NCBI GenBank assembly: GCA_900766325.1
Contig: CAAFVA010000047.1
Span: forward strand, 1-29,973
Source: Bacilli bacterium
Lineage (GTDB): Bacteria > Bacillota_I > Bacilli_A > RF39 > UBA660
Length of the DNA: 29,973 bases
Direction of reading: 5' to 3'
In this document: one piece after another, positions 1-7,559 of the stretch
How the letters are laid out: each line of letters begins with the position of its first letter
Numbering within the stretch: the first letter of the stretch is position 1
Translations under genes and position numbers: made by a program
Notes under the pieces: model-generated
The model's database searches: none
Seen by the model: only the letters and a program-made list of their open reading frames with translations
Told to the model about the DNA's origin: nothing

Positions 1-529
1 TACCTAACAAAAGCATATATTTATCATAATATTTTTTTACACATTTATAATCAAACGGTCCACTTTTTGATTGGTATAATTTTATAAGATTTTTTAACTC
101 TTGCTTTACAATTATATCAATTTCTTTTGGATAATTCATCTTTTTTTTATGGTACTCATACTCTGATTTGTCTAAGATTTTATACGTTCCATCCTTAAAT
201 ACCCTAAGATCTAAATCATAATCAATATATTTTATTACTTTTCCTTCCAATATGGTTGGGCTTGCGATATTACAATAATAATATATGCCTGATTCTTTAA
301 ACTGAGTAATTATGTTATACCACTTTTTTTTATAATAAAAAATGATTGCCGGTTCCTTCGTGTACCAAACTCTACCATCACTATTATTAACCCTTGCTCT
401 ACGATTACCAAACACTAAATAATCCTTGTTAACATCAAGAAGCATGGCCTCATCCCAACTTCTATGAATCGTACCATCATGTTTATAACAATGAATTACG
501 TAGTTATCTCCTATTTTCATGTTTTTCAT
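1..529 (-). CDS. ntdP: Nucleoside tri-/diphosphate phosphatase, DUF402 family (3' end cut by window)
   Basis: I translated 176 codons by hand; the frame is open to the window edge, so the C-terminus is missing. The product reads MKNMKIGDNYVIHCYKHDGT at the start and later contains GRVWYTKEPAI, YYYCNIASP, KYIDYDLDLRVF and QSKSGPF. These match the DUF402/NtdP (B. subtilis YgaC-like) layout in order: a beta-barrel core, the W-T-EPA segment, and the YIDYDLD acidic motif that binds divalent metal. Family members hydrolyse nucleoside tri- and diphosphates in the cytoplasm. The start at 529 has GGAG seven bases upstream; an alternative ATG lies three codons in (520). It is a monocistronic-looking gene with its own TATAAT promoter. 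Family assignment is strong; the physiological substrate is inference. Confidence 0.88.
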   Translation of the reverse strand, partial: MKNMKIGDNYVIHCYKHDGTIHRSWDEAMLLDVNKDYLVFGNRRARVNNSDGRVWYTKEPAIIFYYKKKWYNIITQFKESGIYYYCNIASPTILEGKVIKYIDYDLDLRVFKDGTYKILDKSEYEYHKKKMNYPKEIDIIVKQELKNLIKLYQSKSGPFDYKCVKKYYDKYMLLLG

Positions 530-552
530 ATTCCATCTCCTAATGTTTTTAT

Positions 553-579
553 ATTATACTTTTTTTGGTTAAAAAACAA
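553..579 (-). promoter_or_regulatory. Promoter of ntdP
   Basis: Minus strand -10 TATAAT at 558-553 with a TTGTTT -35 candidate at 579-574 (spacer 15, shorter than ideal). It sits 24 bases upstream of the ATG. The -10 is clear, the -35 is weak. Confidence 0.5.
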
Positions 580-668
580 GTAAAAACGATATTTTAAATG
601 AGCTTGCTAACAAAAACAAACAGTAAGTTCTTGCTTTTTTTCTGCAGCTTCACTTTAAATACCGTTTT

Positions 669-1934
669 TTATTTAGTAGAAACTAAATCAAGAGCTTTCC
701 TAAGCTGATTATCATTTTCATCGGTTGGATTATTTTCATATTCACTAGATAACTCCACTTCATGAGTTGGAGCAACACCAACATCATTTATCCAATTTCC
801 CTTAGGTGATAACCACTTTTGAATGGTGTACTTAATCATACCGCCGCTTGCTAGGTTTTTGGTGGTTTGCACCGTACCCTTACCATAAGTATACGTTCCA
901 ACAACGTAAGCACCATATGATTCTTTTAAGCTTATCGCCAAAATTTCCGAAGCTGATGCGCTAGATTTATTAACCAAAACCGCAACCGGGTAATTTCTTG
1001 ATTCTTCGGTCGTAGACGTATATTTTTGGGTTGAATTTTTATCCGCTATCTGGTAACTTATAGATCCTTTAGGCAAAAACATATCAAGCATACTTGTTAC
1101 GGAATGCAAATAGCCACCGGAATTACCTCTAACATCAATTACTAATCCCTCGATGTTTTCATCTTCTAAGGCCTCAACGTGCTCTCGGAACTGTTCATAA
1201 GTATTATTAGCAAAGGTGTTAATCAAAACATAGCCTATTTTTTTACCGTTGGTATCAAACGTGCGGGATTCAACGGATTCAATTACAATGGTTCTTCTTT
1301 CAACTTCAAACTCCAAAACCTCACCATCACGATCTACCTTTATATTAGCCTTTGAAACATTAGGATCTTTAATTAGAGCAACGACCTGTGTTGTCATAAG
1401 ACCTTTAGTAGACTCTCCGTTAACTTCCAATATCACGTCGTTAAACTTTAGCCCCACCTCTTGTGCGGGTGAGTTTTTAAACACTGAAAAAATAAAAATG
1501 TTCCCGCTTTCGTTAACGGATATCTCGGCACCAATTCCCTCGTAAGAACCATTCATAAGTTCGTTAAAGTTTTCCGCCTCAGACTCACTAAAATAACTTG
1601 TGTGTGGATCTTCTAAAGAAGATAACATGCCGTTTATCGCACCGTTAATCAATTCATCCTTATCAACGTTCTTATAATACGAATCATTAATAATGTTATA
1701 TACTTCATTAAACTCTTCTAACTGTTCATCATCTTTAAATGATATATTATAATTCCCATCATTTCCAATACTTCTTGTTTCGTTAATCACAACAACCGTT
1801 AAAGAAACCGAAGCAACAATTATTAAAACACCAAATAATATTAGCTCGTATATTCTAAAATCACTTTTCTTATTTAATTTTTCATTTAAGGAAGTTTTTT
1901 TAACTAAATCATGATCGCTTTTATCTTTTTTCAT
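669..1934 (-). CDS. ctpA: C-terminal processing peptidase, S41 family with PDZ domain (CtpA/CtpB type)
   Basis: A membrane-anchored serine protease acting outside the membrane. One transmembrane helix at about residues 29-50 is followed by an S41 N-terminal helical part (70-125), a PDZ domain (about 130-205, with GIGAEI and SPAQEVGLKFND), and the protease core. The catalytic dyad is visible: Ser325 in SSASASEI and Lys352 in TYGKGTVQ, plus Gln356. GNSGGYL (271-276) is the usual Gly-rich strand. The open frame begins at 1973, but GGAGG at 1946-1942 is 4 bases before ATG 1937 and 7 before ATG 1934, and the -10 lies at 1962-1957, so the start is 1934 or 1937. In spore formers the orthologue CtpB cleaves SpoIVFA; a sporulation role is inference, a general envelope-processing role is equally possible. 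Confidence 0.93.
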   Translation of the reverse strand: MKKDKSDHDLVKKTSLNEKLNKKSDFRIYELILFGVLIIVASVSLTVVVINETRSIGNDGNYNISFKDDEQLEEFNEVYNIINDSYYKNVDKDELINGAINGMLSSLEDPHTSYFSESEAENFNELMNGSYEGIGAEISVNESGNIFIFSVFKNSPAQEVGLKFNDVILEVNGESTKGLMTTQVVALIKDPNVSKANIKVDRDGEVLEFEVERRTIVIESVESRTFDTNGKKIGYVLINTFANNTYEQFREHVEALEDENIEGLVIDVRGNSGGYLHSVTSMLDMFLPKGSISYQIADKNSTQKYTSTTEESRNYPVAVLVNKSSASASEILAISLKESYGAYVVGTYTYGKGTVQTTKNLASGGMIKYTIQKWLSPKGNWINDVGVAPTHEVELSSEYENNPTDENDNQLRKALDLVSTK

Positions 1935-1956
1935 CATCTTACCTCCGCATAGTAAA

Positions 1957-1965
1957 AGTATAACA
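1957..1965 (-). promoter_or_regulatory. Extended -10 promoter of ctpA
   Basis: Minus strand TGT-TATACT (TGn extended -10) at 1965-1957, with no good -35. It gives a transcript starting just ahead of the Shine-Dalgarno sequence at 1946, which excludes the upstream in-frame start at 1973. Confidence 0.45.
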
Positions 1966-1971
1966 CACACC

Positions 1972-1998
1972 AAGAAAAAAGTAACTAAAAAGTTACTT
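1972..1998 (-). terminator. Intrinsic terminator after the thioredoxin-fold-like gene
   Basis: Eight-base perfect stem AAGTAACT / AGTTACTT (1998-1991 and 1986-1979 read on minus) with a four-base loop, followed by TTTTTTCTT. The stem overlaps the stop codon of the gene ending at 1993. Confidence 0.8.
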
Positions 1999-2475
1999 AA
2001 GTTCGTTAATTACGTTATCTGCTCCGATTACGTATGAAGTTATTGCTTTATTTTCAATCGTAATTACGGTTACATCGTTTATCCTAAGTTCACTATCACT
2101 AGTAGCTACACTATTAAAATCATCCGCAAGAACATAACTATTTATTGCCTCGTCCGTGTTTACTTTATATAACTTAACATCGCTACCAGCCTGATCATAC
2201 GACGTAATGGTAGTTTTTAAAGCATCACTATCATCTTTCTCGGAGAAAAATATAACCATGTACTTATCTTCTTTTTGTTCAAAAACTCTTCCCGCGATAA
2301 TCATGTTATCATAAGAAGATGCAGCATTCAAAGAGGAAGTACTACTTTCTTCACCGTCGTTTTTGTTTGATCCTATTTCGCCCGTCATAAACACGGCGGT
2401 AACCAAATAAACAACAACCAATACCAAAATAACCGTAATTGTAATTATTATCCCGTTTTTAACTTCATTATTCAT
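1993..2475 (-). CDS. Membrane-anchored, thioredoxin-fold-like protein of unknown function
   Basis: 160 residues. A single N-terminal transmembrane helix (residues 8-30) is followed by a Ser/Asn-rich linker and an extracytoplasmic domain of about 110 residues. That domain has the order of a thioredoxin fold: helix, strand KYMVIFFS, then KLYKVNTDEAIN, then a strand-rich end with ITIENKAITSYVIG. There is no CXXC and no Cys at all, so it is not an active oxidoreductase; the fold call is a guess from pattern. The frame is open from a GTG at 2484, but GGTGAG just upstream of ATG 2475 fits that start better. It has its own extended -10 promoter and terminator and lies between a LolA-like lipoprotein and the CtpA protease, which suggests an envelope role. 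Confidence 0.6.
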   Translation of the reverse strand: MNNEVKNGIIITITVILVLVVVYLVTAVFMTGEIGSNKNDGEESSTSSLNAASSYDNMIIAGRVFEQKEDKYMVIFFSEKDDSDALKTTITSYDQAGSDVKLYKVNTDEAINSYVLADDFNSVATSDSELRINDVTVITIENKAITSYVIGADNVINELK

Positions 2476-2492
2476 AATGCTCACCCATGAAC

Positions 2493-2501
2493 ATTATAAC
2501 A
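2493..2501 (-). promoter_or_regulatory. Extended -10 promoter of the gene at 1993-2475
   Basis: Minus strand TGT-TATAAT at 2501-2493, a perfect TGn extended -10 about 18 bases upstream of the start codon. It begins just inside the space after the stop of the preceding lipoprotein gene. No convincing -35. Confidence 0.5.
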
Positions 2502-2523
2502 TAAACAATTAATAATGGGTAAA

Positions 2524-3531
2524 TTATTTGCTAACTGGCATGGTCGACATTGACCTTGCAACACTAATTAACTCCGAAGTACTCATATCACTTGATACTA
2601 AATAATAATCAACTCCAGCACTTGACCAAGTAATGGAAGAATCATCAATTATGGCAATCGTATCCATGAATATGTCAAGATCTCCACTAGTTGGAATAAT
2701 TGTCATTTCTTCTTCCTTAACGGTAGGTTCCTCAACCAATAAGAACGGAGTATCTCCAGCAAACGTTAGAATAATTCTTGAACCTTCATCTAGTTCTACT
2801 GTTTTTTCTGTTTCTAAATACGTTCCATCAGGTAAGTACATTGGATATATAGCTTCGTTAAACTCACTTGTTTGAAGATCAGTTTGACTACTCGTTTGCG
2901 CAAAGGTTTCCATATTTTCTTCTAAAACAAAATAATCATCGTCAAATTTTGCCTTCATGTCAACCGTTTTAAACGTTACTTTTATACCAGCATTTTCTTC
3001 ATCATCAAGCACGGTAACACTTTTTATTGTATAATTTTTATCAACAACAACCTCTTGATGAGTTAAGCTAGCATTATTTTTATAGTTTACGGTACTTGTG
3101 AACACATAATTATTATTAACTTTTTTCATACTAAGATTAGAATCGTTTTTCATATCATTTATAACGGATTGTAATAAGTAGCTTTGTGAGTTATTATATG
3201 GCCATTTACTCTGGAATTTAAAACTCTTATTAAGATTAGGCGTTAAAACGTAAACTCCTTCTTCGTTTTTTAGTATAATTTGCTCATGATTGTTAGTCTT
3301 GTTTCTAAGTGAAACACGATAATTATCTTCCTTTTTATATGATACGGTAACATCATATTTATAAGAATCTTCGTTATTTATTAATTCCATTTCAGCTTCT
3401 AACTTATATCCATTAACATTATTAACTTTTTTGTCCAATTTATTCAGAACGGTTTTCTCATCTTCCTTCCCACAACCAGTTAAACATATGGCAAAAACAA
3501 AAGCCAAAAACACACCTAAAAATTTTTTCAT
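2524..3531 (-). CDS. LolA/YdcC-like lipoprotein with C-terminal DUF4367-like region
   Basis: 335 residues with a type II signal peptide: positive MKK start, hydrophobic core, and lipobox LTGC with Cys20 as the lipidation site, so it is exported and membrane-tethered. Residues about 30-210 have the repeated strand pattern of LolA-fold lipoproteins (GYKLEAEMEL, YKYDVTVSYKK, NYRVSLRN, EGVYVLTPN, ikSVTVLDDEENAGIKVTFKTVDM), the fold seen in B. subtilis YdcC and clostridial GerS. Residues about 235-330 (YPMYLPDGTYL, RIILTFAGDTPFLLVEE, WSSAGVDYYLVSS) resemble the DUF4367 domain often joined to it. GAGGTGA precedes the ATG by four bases. YdcC and GerS are sporulation-associated, but the precise role here is unknown. 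Its own TATAAT promoter is divergent from the DUF378 gene. Confidence 0.78.
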   Translation of the reverse strand: MKKFLGVFLAFVFAICLTGCGKEDEKTVLNKLDKKVNNVNGYKLEAEMELINNEDSYKYDVTVSYKKEDNYRVSLRNKTNNHEQIILKNEEGVYVLTPNLNKSFKFQSKWPYNNSQSYLLQSVINDMKNDSNLSMKKVNNNYVFTSTVNYKNNASLTHQEVVVDKNYTIKSVTVLDDEENAGIKVTFKTVDMKAKFDDDYFVLEENMETFAQTSSQTDLQTSEFNEAIYPMYLPDGTYLETEKTVELDEGSRIILTFAGDTPFLLVEEPTVKEEEMTIIPTSGDLDIFMDTIAIIDDSSITWSSAGVDYYLVSSDMSTSELISVARSMSTMPVSK

Positions 3532-3558
3532 TCATTCACCTCTTTTAATTTTCATTTA

Positions 3559-3564
3559 ATTATA
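3559..3564 (-). promoter_or_regulatory. -10 element of the LolA-like lipoprotein gene
   Basis: Minus strand TATAAT at 3564-3559, 28 bases upstream of the ATG. No clear -35 at 17 bases. The 108-base gap it sits in is shared with the divergent DUF378 gene, whose AT-rich upstream contains TATAAG/TATAAA candidates but no convincing promoter. Confidence 0.4.
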
Positions 3565-3639
3565 TGGTTTAAATTTATTAATATTCACGTATAAAAAGGA
3601 TTTTTTTGATTATCATATAAGTATAAAAGGAGGAATATT

Positions 3640-3846
3640 ATGAAAACATTACAGATTATATCGCTAACTATAATGATTATAGGCGCATTAAACTGGGGAT
3701 TAATAGGATTGTTTGACTTCGATCTTGTTGCAACTATATTCGGTGGAATGGATGCTTTAGGATCTAAGATTGTATACATCTTGGTTGGCATTTGCGGATT
3801 AATCAGTATTAAAACACTTGCTGAATTAATAAATGATATTAAATAA
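3640..3846 (+). CDS. DUF378 family small membrane protein (YuzA-like)
   Basis: 68 residues with two predicted membrane helices (about 5-25 and 45-62). The segment GALNWGLIGLFDFDLVATIFGG is the diagnostic core of the DUF378 family; I give it here only as recognised motif NWGL plus FDLV. AAGGAGG lies eight bases before the ATG, a strong ribosome site. It is one of only two plus-strand genes in the window and is convergent with truA. Function of the family is not known. Confidence 0.85.
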   Translation: MKTLQIISLTIMIIGALNWGLIGLFDFDLVATIFGGMDALGSKIVYILVGICGLISIKTLAELINDIK

Positions 3847-3847
3847 A

Positions 3848-3877
3848 ACAGTTTTCATGATTGAAAGCTGTTTTTTT
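3848..3877. terminator. Bidirectional terminator between DUF378 gene and truA
   Basis: Ten-base stem ACAGTTTTCA / TGAAAGCTGT (one G-U pair), loop TGAT, followed on plus by seven T. Read on minus the same stem is followed by TTTTATTT, so it can serve both convergent genes. Confidence 0.8.
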
Positions 3878-3878
3878 A

Positions 3879-4607
3879 TTAATATTTTACATCCGTTAAC
3901 GAAAGGCCACACGCGGGCACCATAAATGGTGCACACTTTCTATCTTTTTTATCAATTAGACTTGGAATTATGTTAGCGTCAAGTTTTCCTTCACCAACTT
4001 TAATTAAGGTAGCAACCATGCTTCTTACTTGATATTTTAAAAATCCCTTCGCTTTAAAAGTAATGGTAATTACATCGTCTTTTTGAACTATTTTTACGTT
4101 TGTTATCGTCCTTGTCTTGTCACTTCTTTTATCTTCGGCCGACGAAAAACTAGTAAAATCATGAGTTCCTTTAAAATTATTTATCGCTATTTTCATGAGT
4201 TCTAGATTAAGTGGCTTACAATATTGATACACGTGGGTGCGAAGTATAGGATTATAACTTCCTACGTTTATTTTGTATTCATACGTTTTTAACTTAACCA
4301 TATACCTAGCATGAAAATCATCGCTAACTAAAGTAACTTCATTTACGTATATATCATTCGGAAGGTAACTGTTTAAAGCACCCTTTAATTTATAACAAGG
4401 TATTTTTTTGTTTAAATCAAAATGAGCCTTTTGATGAAGTGCGTTAACTTTTGCATCAGTTCTTCCAGCCGCATAAATAGTAACTGGATTATTGTTTATT
4501 TTCGATAAAACTTTTTCTATTTCACCTTGAACAGTTCTTAATCCTTTTTGTTTTTGATATCCGTTAAACAAGTATCCACTATAAGAAAAATCAATTAAAT
4601 ACCTCAT
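3879..4607 (-). CDS. truA: tRNA pseudouridine(38-40) synthase TruA
   Basis: 242 residues, normal for the family. It isomerises uridines 38-40 in the anticodon arm of tRNAs. The catalytic Asp51 lies in AAGRTDAKVNALHQ; the usual motif is GRTDAGVHA, so Gly and His after the Asp are replaced by Lys and Asn. Further family segments are FHARYMVK, TFKAKGFLKYQVRSMVATLIKVG and CGLSL near the C-terminus. The open frame reaches 4625, but the ATG at 4607 overlaps the ecfT stop as TAATG and has GGGGTGG seven bases upstream, so coupled translation from 4607 is preferred. Last gene of the ecf unit, the usual position of truA in Bacillota. Confidence 0.95.
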   Translation of the reverse strand: MRYLIDFSYSGYLFNGYQKQKGLRTVQGEIEKVLSKINNNPVTIYAAGRTDAKVNALHQKAHFDLNKKIPCYKLKGALNSYLPNDIYVNEVTLVSDDFHARYMVKLKTYEYKINVGSYNPILRTHVYQYCKPLNLELMKIAINNFKGTHDFTSFSSAEDKRSDKTRTITNVKIVQKDDVITITFKAKGFLKYQVRSMVATLIKVGEGKLDANIIPSLIDKKDRKCAPFMVPACGLSLTDVKY

Positions 4608-5347
4608 TACATCCACCCCAACCATATAATTACATAAAGTAAAATAACATCCGTTGCAACGATTATCTTATCAAATCCAGTTACTTTATTTTCGTGATAG
4701 TTAGTACGTCTTTTACAGTGGCCATAAAACCTTAACTTCATCGCTGAGATCATTCTAATAGATAACTTATAAGATAGTCTTATCACCGGAATAAACATTT
4801 TCCTAAACGAGGTAAATTTATTTTTGCCATAAGGGATACCACGGTAAGCCATGGATTTTCTCACCTGTCCAAACTGCTCAAATAAAGTTGATAGAAATTT
4901 AATAGAAAGTGATATTCCAAGTGACACTTTAGACACCGGAACACCAATTTTCTTAAGCGGATTAAAAAGGCACTCAAATCCCCACGCAATTTCACTAAGA
5001 GACGTAGTAAAGGTAAGTATCAAAAACAAAGTAATAATTATTATTAATTTTAAAATCATTAATAGCGAAAAAGAAAAATTAAGCGTTATTAGAAAACATA
5101 TTAAAGCAAATGTAACGTATAATGGCCAAAGTATTAAAATGTTTGATAAATATACACCAGGTTTTATTTCTGTTTTTATCAAAATAAACATTAAAACTAA
5201 AGAAAAAATTAAAAGTGATAAATAATCTAATATAATTAAAGAAATTAAAACCGATAATAAAAACCATATGATTTTCATTTTAGAATTCATTATATGAAAC
5301 TTAGAATCCCCAGGTAAATACCTAAAAAACGAATAATTACTTTTCAT
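4607..5347 (-). CDS. ecfT: ECF transporter transmembrane subunit EcfT
   Basis: 246 residues; energy-coupling scaffold joining the two ATPases to exchangeable vitamin-binding S components in the membrane. Hydrophobic helices lie at about 25-75 and 80-115, with a final one at the C-terminus (VILLYVIIWLGW). Between them is the long cytoplasmic part with the two coupling helices: KSMAYRGIP and AMKLRFYG correspond to the conserved X-R-G type motifs that dock into the ATPase grooves. The second lacks the Gly right after Arg. The frame opens at a GTG (5356), but AAGGTGA six bases before ATG 5347 marks the start, which overlaps the end of ecfA2 by 11 bases. Confidence 0.93.
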   Translation of the reverse strand: MKSNYSFFRYLPGDSKFHIMNSKMKIIWFLLSVLISLIILDYLSLLIFSLVLMFILIKTEIKPGVYLSNILILWPLYVTFALICFLITLNFSFSLLMILKLIIIITLFLILTFTTSLSEIAWGFECLFNPLKKIGVPVSKVSLGISLSIKFLSTLFEQFGQVRKSMAYRGIPYGKNKFTSFRKMFIPVIRLSYKLSIRMISAMKLRFYGHCKRRTNYHENKVTGFDKIIVATDVILLYVIIWLGWM

Positions 5348-6212
5348 AGTAATCACCTTCCACTTGTAAATTACTTGCTATTTTTCTTACGAGAGAATTT
5401 AAGTTTTCTACATAACCTAAATTAATACCAGTCTTATCATGAATAATCTTGCAAGTACGAACAACGTTAGGAACCGGAGCGTTATTTTTATCTAATAGGT
5501 CAACATCACTAAAAACTTCCTTTTTATTTCCTTGCTTTATTATCTTCCCATCGTTTAGAACTACCACGTCATCTACTATCTCATAAAGCATATCAACGTC
5601 ATGAGTAACAATTATTACCGTTTTCATATACCTAGTTTTTAAATTTTTAAGAAGTCTCATTAATCTTTTTTTACTATTATTATCAAGACCAATAGTTGGT
5701 TCATCCATAATTAAAAGCTTAGGGTTAGAAATTAATACTGATGCTATCGCAACTCTTCTTTTTTCCCCGCCATTTAGACTAAAGGGACTTCTTTTAAGGT
5801 AAGAATCATCTAATCCTACCATTTTTAAAACCTTTTTAACTTTGTTTTTAATATTTTTATTTTTAGGATCAAATACTTTTCCTGAAAAAGCAATCTCTTC
5901 TCCTACCGTAGAACAAAAAAACTGCTTTTCAGGAAATTGGTAAACAAGTCCAACATCATACCTAAAATCGTTAAATTTAAAATTATTTTTCTTATTAGTA
6001 AGTTCATAATCACCCACTGTTATTTCTCCAGAGCTAGGTTTAGTAACACCGTTCATAAGCTCAAGCATCGTTGTCTTTCCACTACCTATCGGTCCAATTA
6101 TCCCATGTATCAAACCACTTTCTAAATAAACACTTATGTTTTTTAAAGCTTTTTTTTCGTTTGGCATACCAACGTTATATGAAAAGTTTACGTTTTTAAA
6201 AATTACTTCCAC
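5337..6212 (-). CDS. ecfA2: ECF transporter ATPase EcfA2
   Basis: 291 residues. ABC ATPase with Walker A GPIGSGKT (40-47), Q-loop Gln92 in VYQFPEKQFF, signature LNGGEKRRVAI (from 146; Ser of the usual LSGG is Asn), Walker B LLIMDEP (166-172) and H-loop His202 in VTHD. The PEKQFF segment after the Q-loop is typical of EcfA2. A C-terminal domain of about 50 residues follows (PVPNVVRTCKIIHDKTG). The start is a GTG at 6212 lying inside the last codons of ecfA1 (10-base overlap) with no good ribosome site of its own, so expression probably depends on coupling to ecfA1 translation. Confidence 0.95.
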   Translation of the reverse strand: MEVIFKNVNFSYNVGMPNEKKALKNISVYLESGLIHGIIGPIGSGKTTMLELMNGVTKPSSGEITVGDYELTNKKNNFKFNDFRYDVGLVYQFPEKQFFCSTVGEEIAFSGKVFDPKNKNIKNKVKKVLKMVGLDDSYLKRSPFSLNGGEKRRVAIASVLISNPKLLIMDEPTIGLDNNSKKRLMRLLKNLKTRYMKTVIIVTHDVDMLYEIVDDVVVLNDGKIIKQGNKKEVFSDVDLLDKNNAPVPNVVRTCKIIHDKTGINLGYVENLNSLVRKIASNLQVEGDYYEK

Positions 6213-7009
6213 ACTTCATCTACCAACCTTTCTACATCAAGGTAAATTTTGTCCAAAAGTCCGTATACCCTTAGTTTTTGACTTAACTCAACTGCAAAAG
6301 GCACCTCAAGCCCAATCTTTCTCATTACCCTTTCCTCGTTAAACACATCAGGAAAAGCACCATCAACAACGATTTTTCCATAATTTAATATTACTAACCT
6401 ATCAGAATATATTGCTTCATCTAAATTGTGTGTAAAAGATACAATGGTAAGTCTCTTGCGCTTATTATAGTCTTTTAATATTTTTAATAACTTATCCCTT
6501 TGGGTAACATCAATCATCATTAAGGCCTCGTCCAAAATTAATATTCTAGGTTCTAACATAAGTGCACAGGCAAGCGCAACCTTTTGCTTTTCTCCGCCTG
6601 ATAAATCATAAGGATTTTCCTTAAGAATATCATTCAAATCCAAAAGACTTGATACTTCTTTTATTTTTCTTTTTATGGTGGTAGGTGCAACCGCTAAGTT
6701 TTCAAGTGAAAAAGCAAGCTCATCTTCTACCGTTTCACACGCAAAAAAATTATCTGGATTATCAAATACAAAGCCAACTTCTTTTCTTATTTCGTTAATA
6801 TTCTTTCGCGATACTTGATTACCAAAAATCTTAACGTCTGAATAACACTTCACCAATCCTGATAGTATCTTCACCAAGGTTGTTTTTCCAGCTCCATTAG
6901 GTCCTGCAATGGTAACCCAAGTTCCCTTTTCAATATTCAAATTAAAATTATCATAAATAAATTTATTGTTATATCTAAAGGTTAAATTATTTATTTCAAT
7001 AATATTCAA
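6203..7009 (-). CDS. ecfA1: ECF transporter ATPase EcfA1
   Basis: 268 residues. ABC ATPase with Walker A GPNGAGKT (36-43), signature LSGGEKQKVAL (from 136), Walker B ILILDEA (156-162) and switch His in SFTHNLDEA. The Q-loop reads VFDNPDNFF where the family has VFQNPDNQF, so the Q-loop Gln is Asp83; I checked the codon (GAT). First gene of the ecfA1-ecfA2-ecfT-truA unit that powers uptake of vitamins or metal ions. The start is TTG at 7009: GGGAGGTGA lies ten bases upstream and no ATG is available in frame nearby. A weak TATAAT -10 precedes it at 7046-7041. Confidence 0.94.
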   Translation of the reverse strand: MNIIEINNLTFRYNNKFIYDNFNLNIEKGTWVTIAGPNGAGKTTLVKILSGLVKCYSDVKIFGNQVSRKNINEIRKEVGFVFDNPDNFFACETVEDELAFSLENLAVAPTTIKRKIKEVSSLLDLNDILKENPYDLSGGEKQKVALACALMLEPRILILDEALMMIDVTQRDKLLKILKDYNKRKRLTIVSFTHNLDEAIYSDRLVILNYGKIVVDGAFPDVFNEERVMRKIGLEVPFAVELSQKLRVYGLLDKIYLDVERLVDEVWK

Positions 7010-7040
7010 ACTTAAGTCACCTCCCTTTAAGTAAGGATTT

Positions 7041-7046
7041 ATTATA
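7041..7046 (-). promoter_or_regulatory. Putative -10 of the ecf-truA unit
   Basis: Minus strand TATAAT at 7046-7041, about 30 bases before the TTG start and directly after the upstream terminator's T-run. No recognisable -35. Confidence 0.35.
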
Positions 7047-7050
7047 TAAC

Positions 7051-7085
7051 AAAAAAGAAAAAAAAGCTACTACAAGTAACTTTTT
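7051..7085 (-). terminator. Intrinsic terminator after the prepilin gene
   Basis: Eleven-base stem (7085-7075 with 7071-7061, one G-U pair), three-base loop, then a T-rich run TTTCTTTTTT. It begins six bases after the stop codon. Confidence 0.8.
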
Positions 7086-7090
7086 AAAAT

Positions 7091-7558
7091 CTAATTTTGG
7101 GTAGTTTGGGTTAATGTAGCCGTTGTGCTTTCATCATGGTCATCATACCCATCAGTCTTATAATTTTGATCACCACAATTTAAGTAGCCTTTAAACATGT
7201 CTTCACTGTCATTTGCATTTGGATTAACTAGCAAGTAAGCATTACAATCTTCACCACCAAATGGATTATCAATTTTATCAATATATCCACCTTTTTTTAA
7301 TTCATCTAATTGAATAATAAAATCATCTTCACTTTTATATAAACTCTTAAAAGAATATTCATCACTACTACCAAAGGTATTTTCATAAGCGTATATTCCG
7401 GGTCCCAAATCAGCAAGTGTTTGCTCTATTTTTTTTGCTTCCTCTTCGTTAGCTTTTCTTCTTTGACCTAATACAGCTGTTCCTGCTATTGTCATTATAA
7501 TTCCAAGAACAACTATTACCGCAAGTAATTCAACTAATGTAAAACCTTTTTTTCTCAT
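7091..7558 (-). CDS. Type IV prepilin-like protein (ComGC/pseudopilin class)
   Basis: 155 residues. The N-terminus MRKKGFTLVELLAVIVVLGI is a textbook class III prepilin signal: positive MRKK, cleavage after Gly5, Phe6 as mature first residue, Glu10 at mature position 5, then a hydrophobic helix to about residue 30. The soluble part begins with an amphipathic helix (RRKANEEEAKKIEQTL) and contains two Cys (in GGEDCNAY and YLNCGDQ) that could form a disulfide. It would need a prepilin peptidase and assembly ATPase, neither of which is in this window. ATG 7558 is one base after the stop of the upstream dehydrogenase gene, whose last codons contain the AAAGGAAAAG ribosome site, so the two are co-transcribed. 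Competence pilin, adhesion pilin or pseudopilin cannot be told apart. Confidence 0.82.
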   Translation of the reverse strand: MRKKGFTLVELLAVIVVLGIIMTIAGTAVLGQRRKANEEEAKKIEQTLADLGPGIYAYENTFGSSDEYSFKSLYKSEDDFIIQLDELKKGGYIDKIDNPFGGEDCNAYLLVNPNANDSEDMFKGYLNCGDQNYKTDGYDDHDESTTATLTQTTQN

Positions 7559-7559
7559 T

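Noticed and set aside
600..668. Terminator after ctpA
   Set aside because: Only direct repeats (GCAAG, AGCTTGC-like pieces) and a short CTGCAG palindrome are present; no stem with a T-run on the minus strand.
1935..1973. Longer CtpA start at 1973
   Set aside because: The region overlaps the -10 element and the upstream terminator, and the strong GGAGG lies downstream of it.
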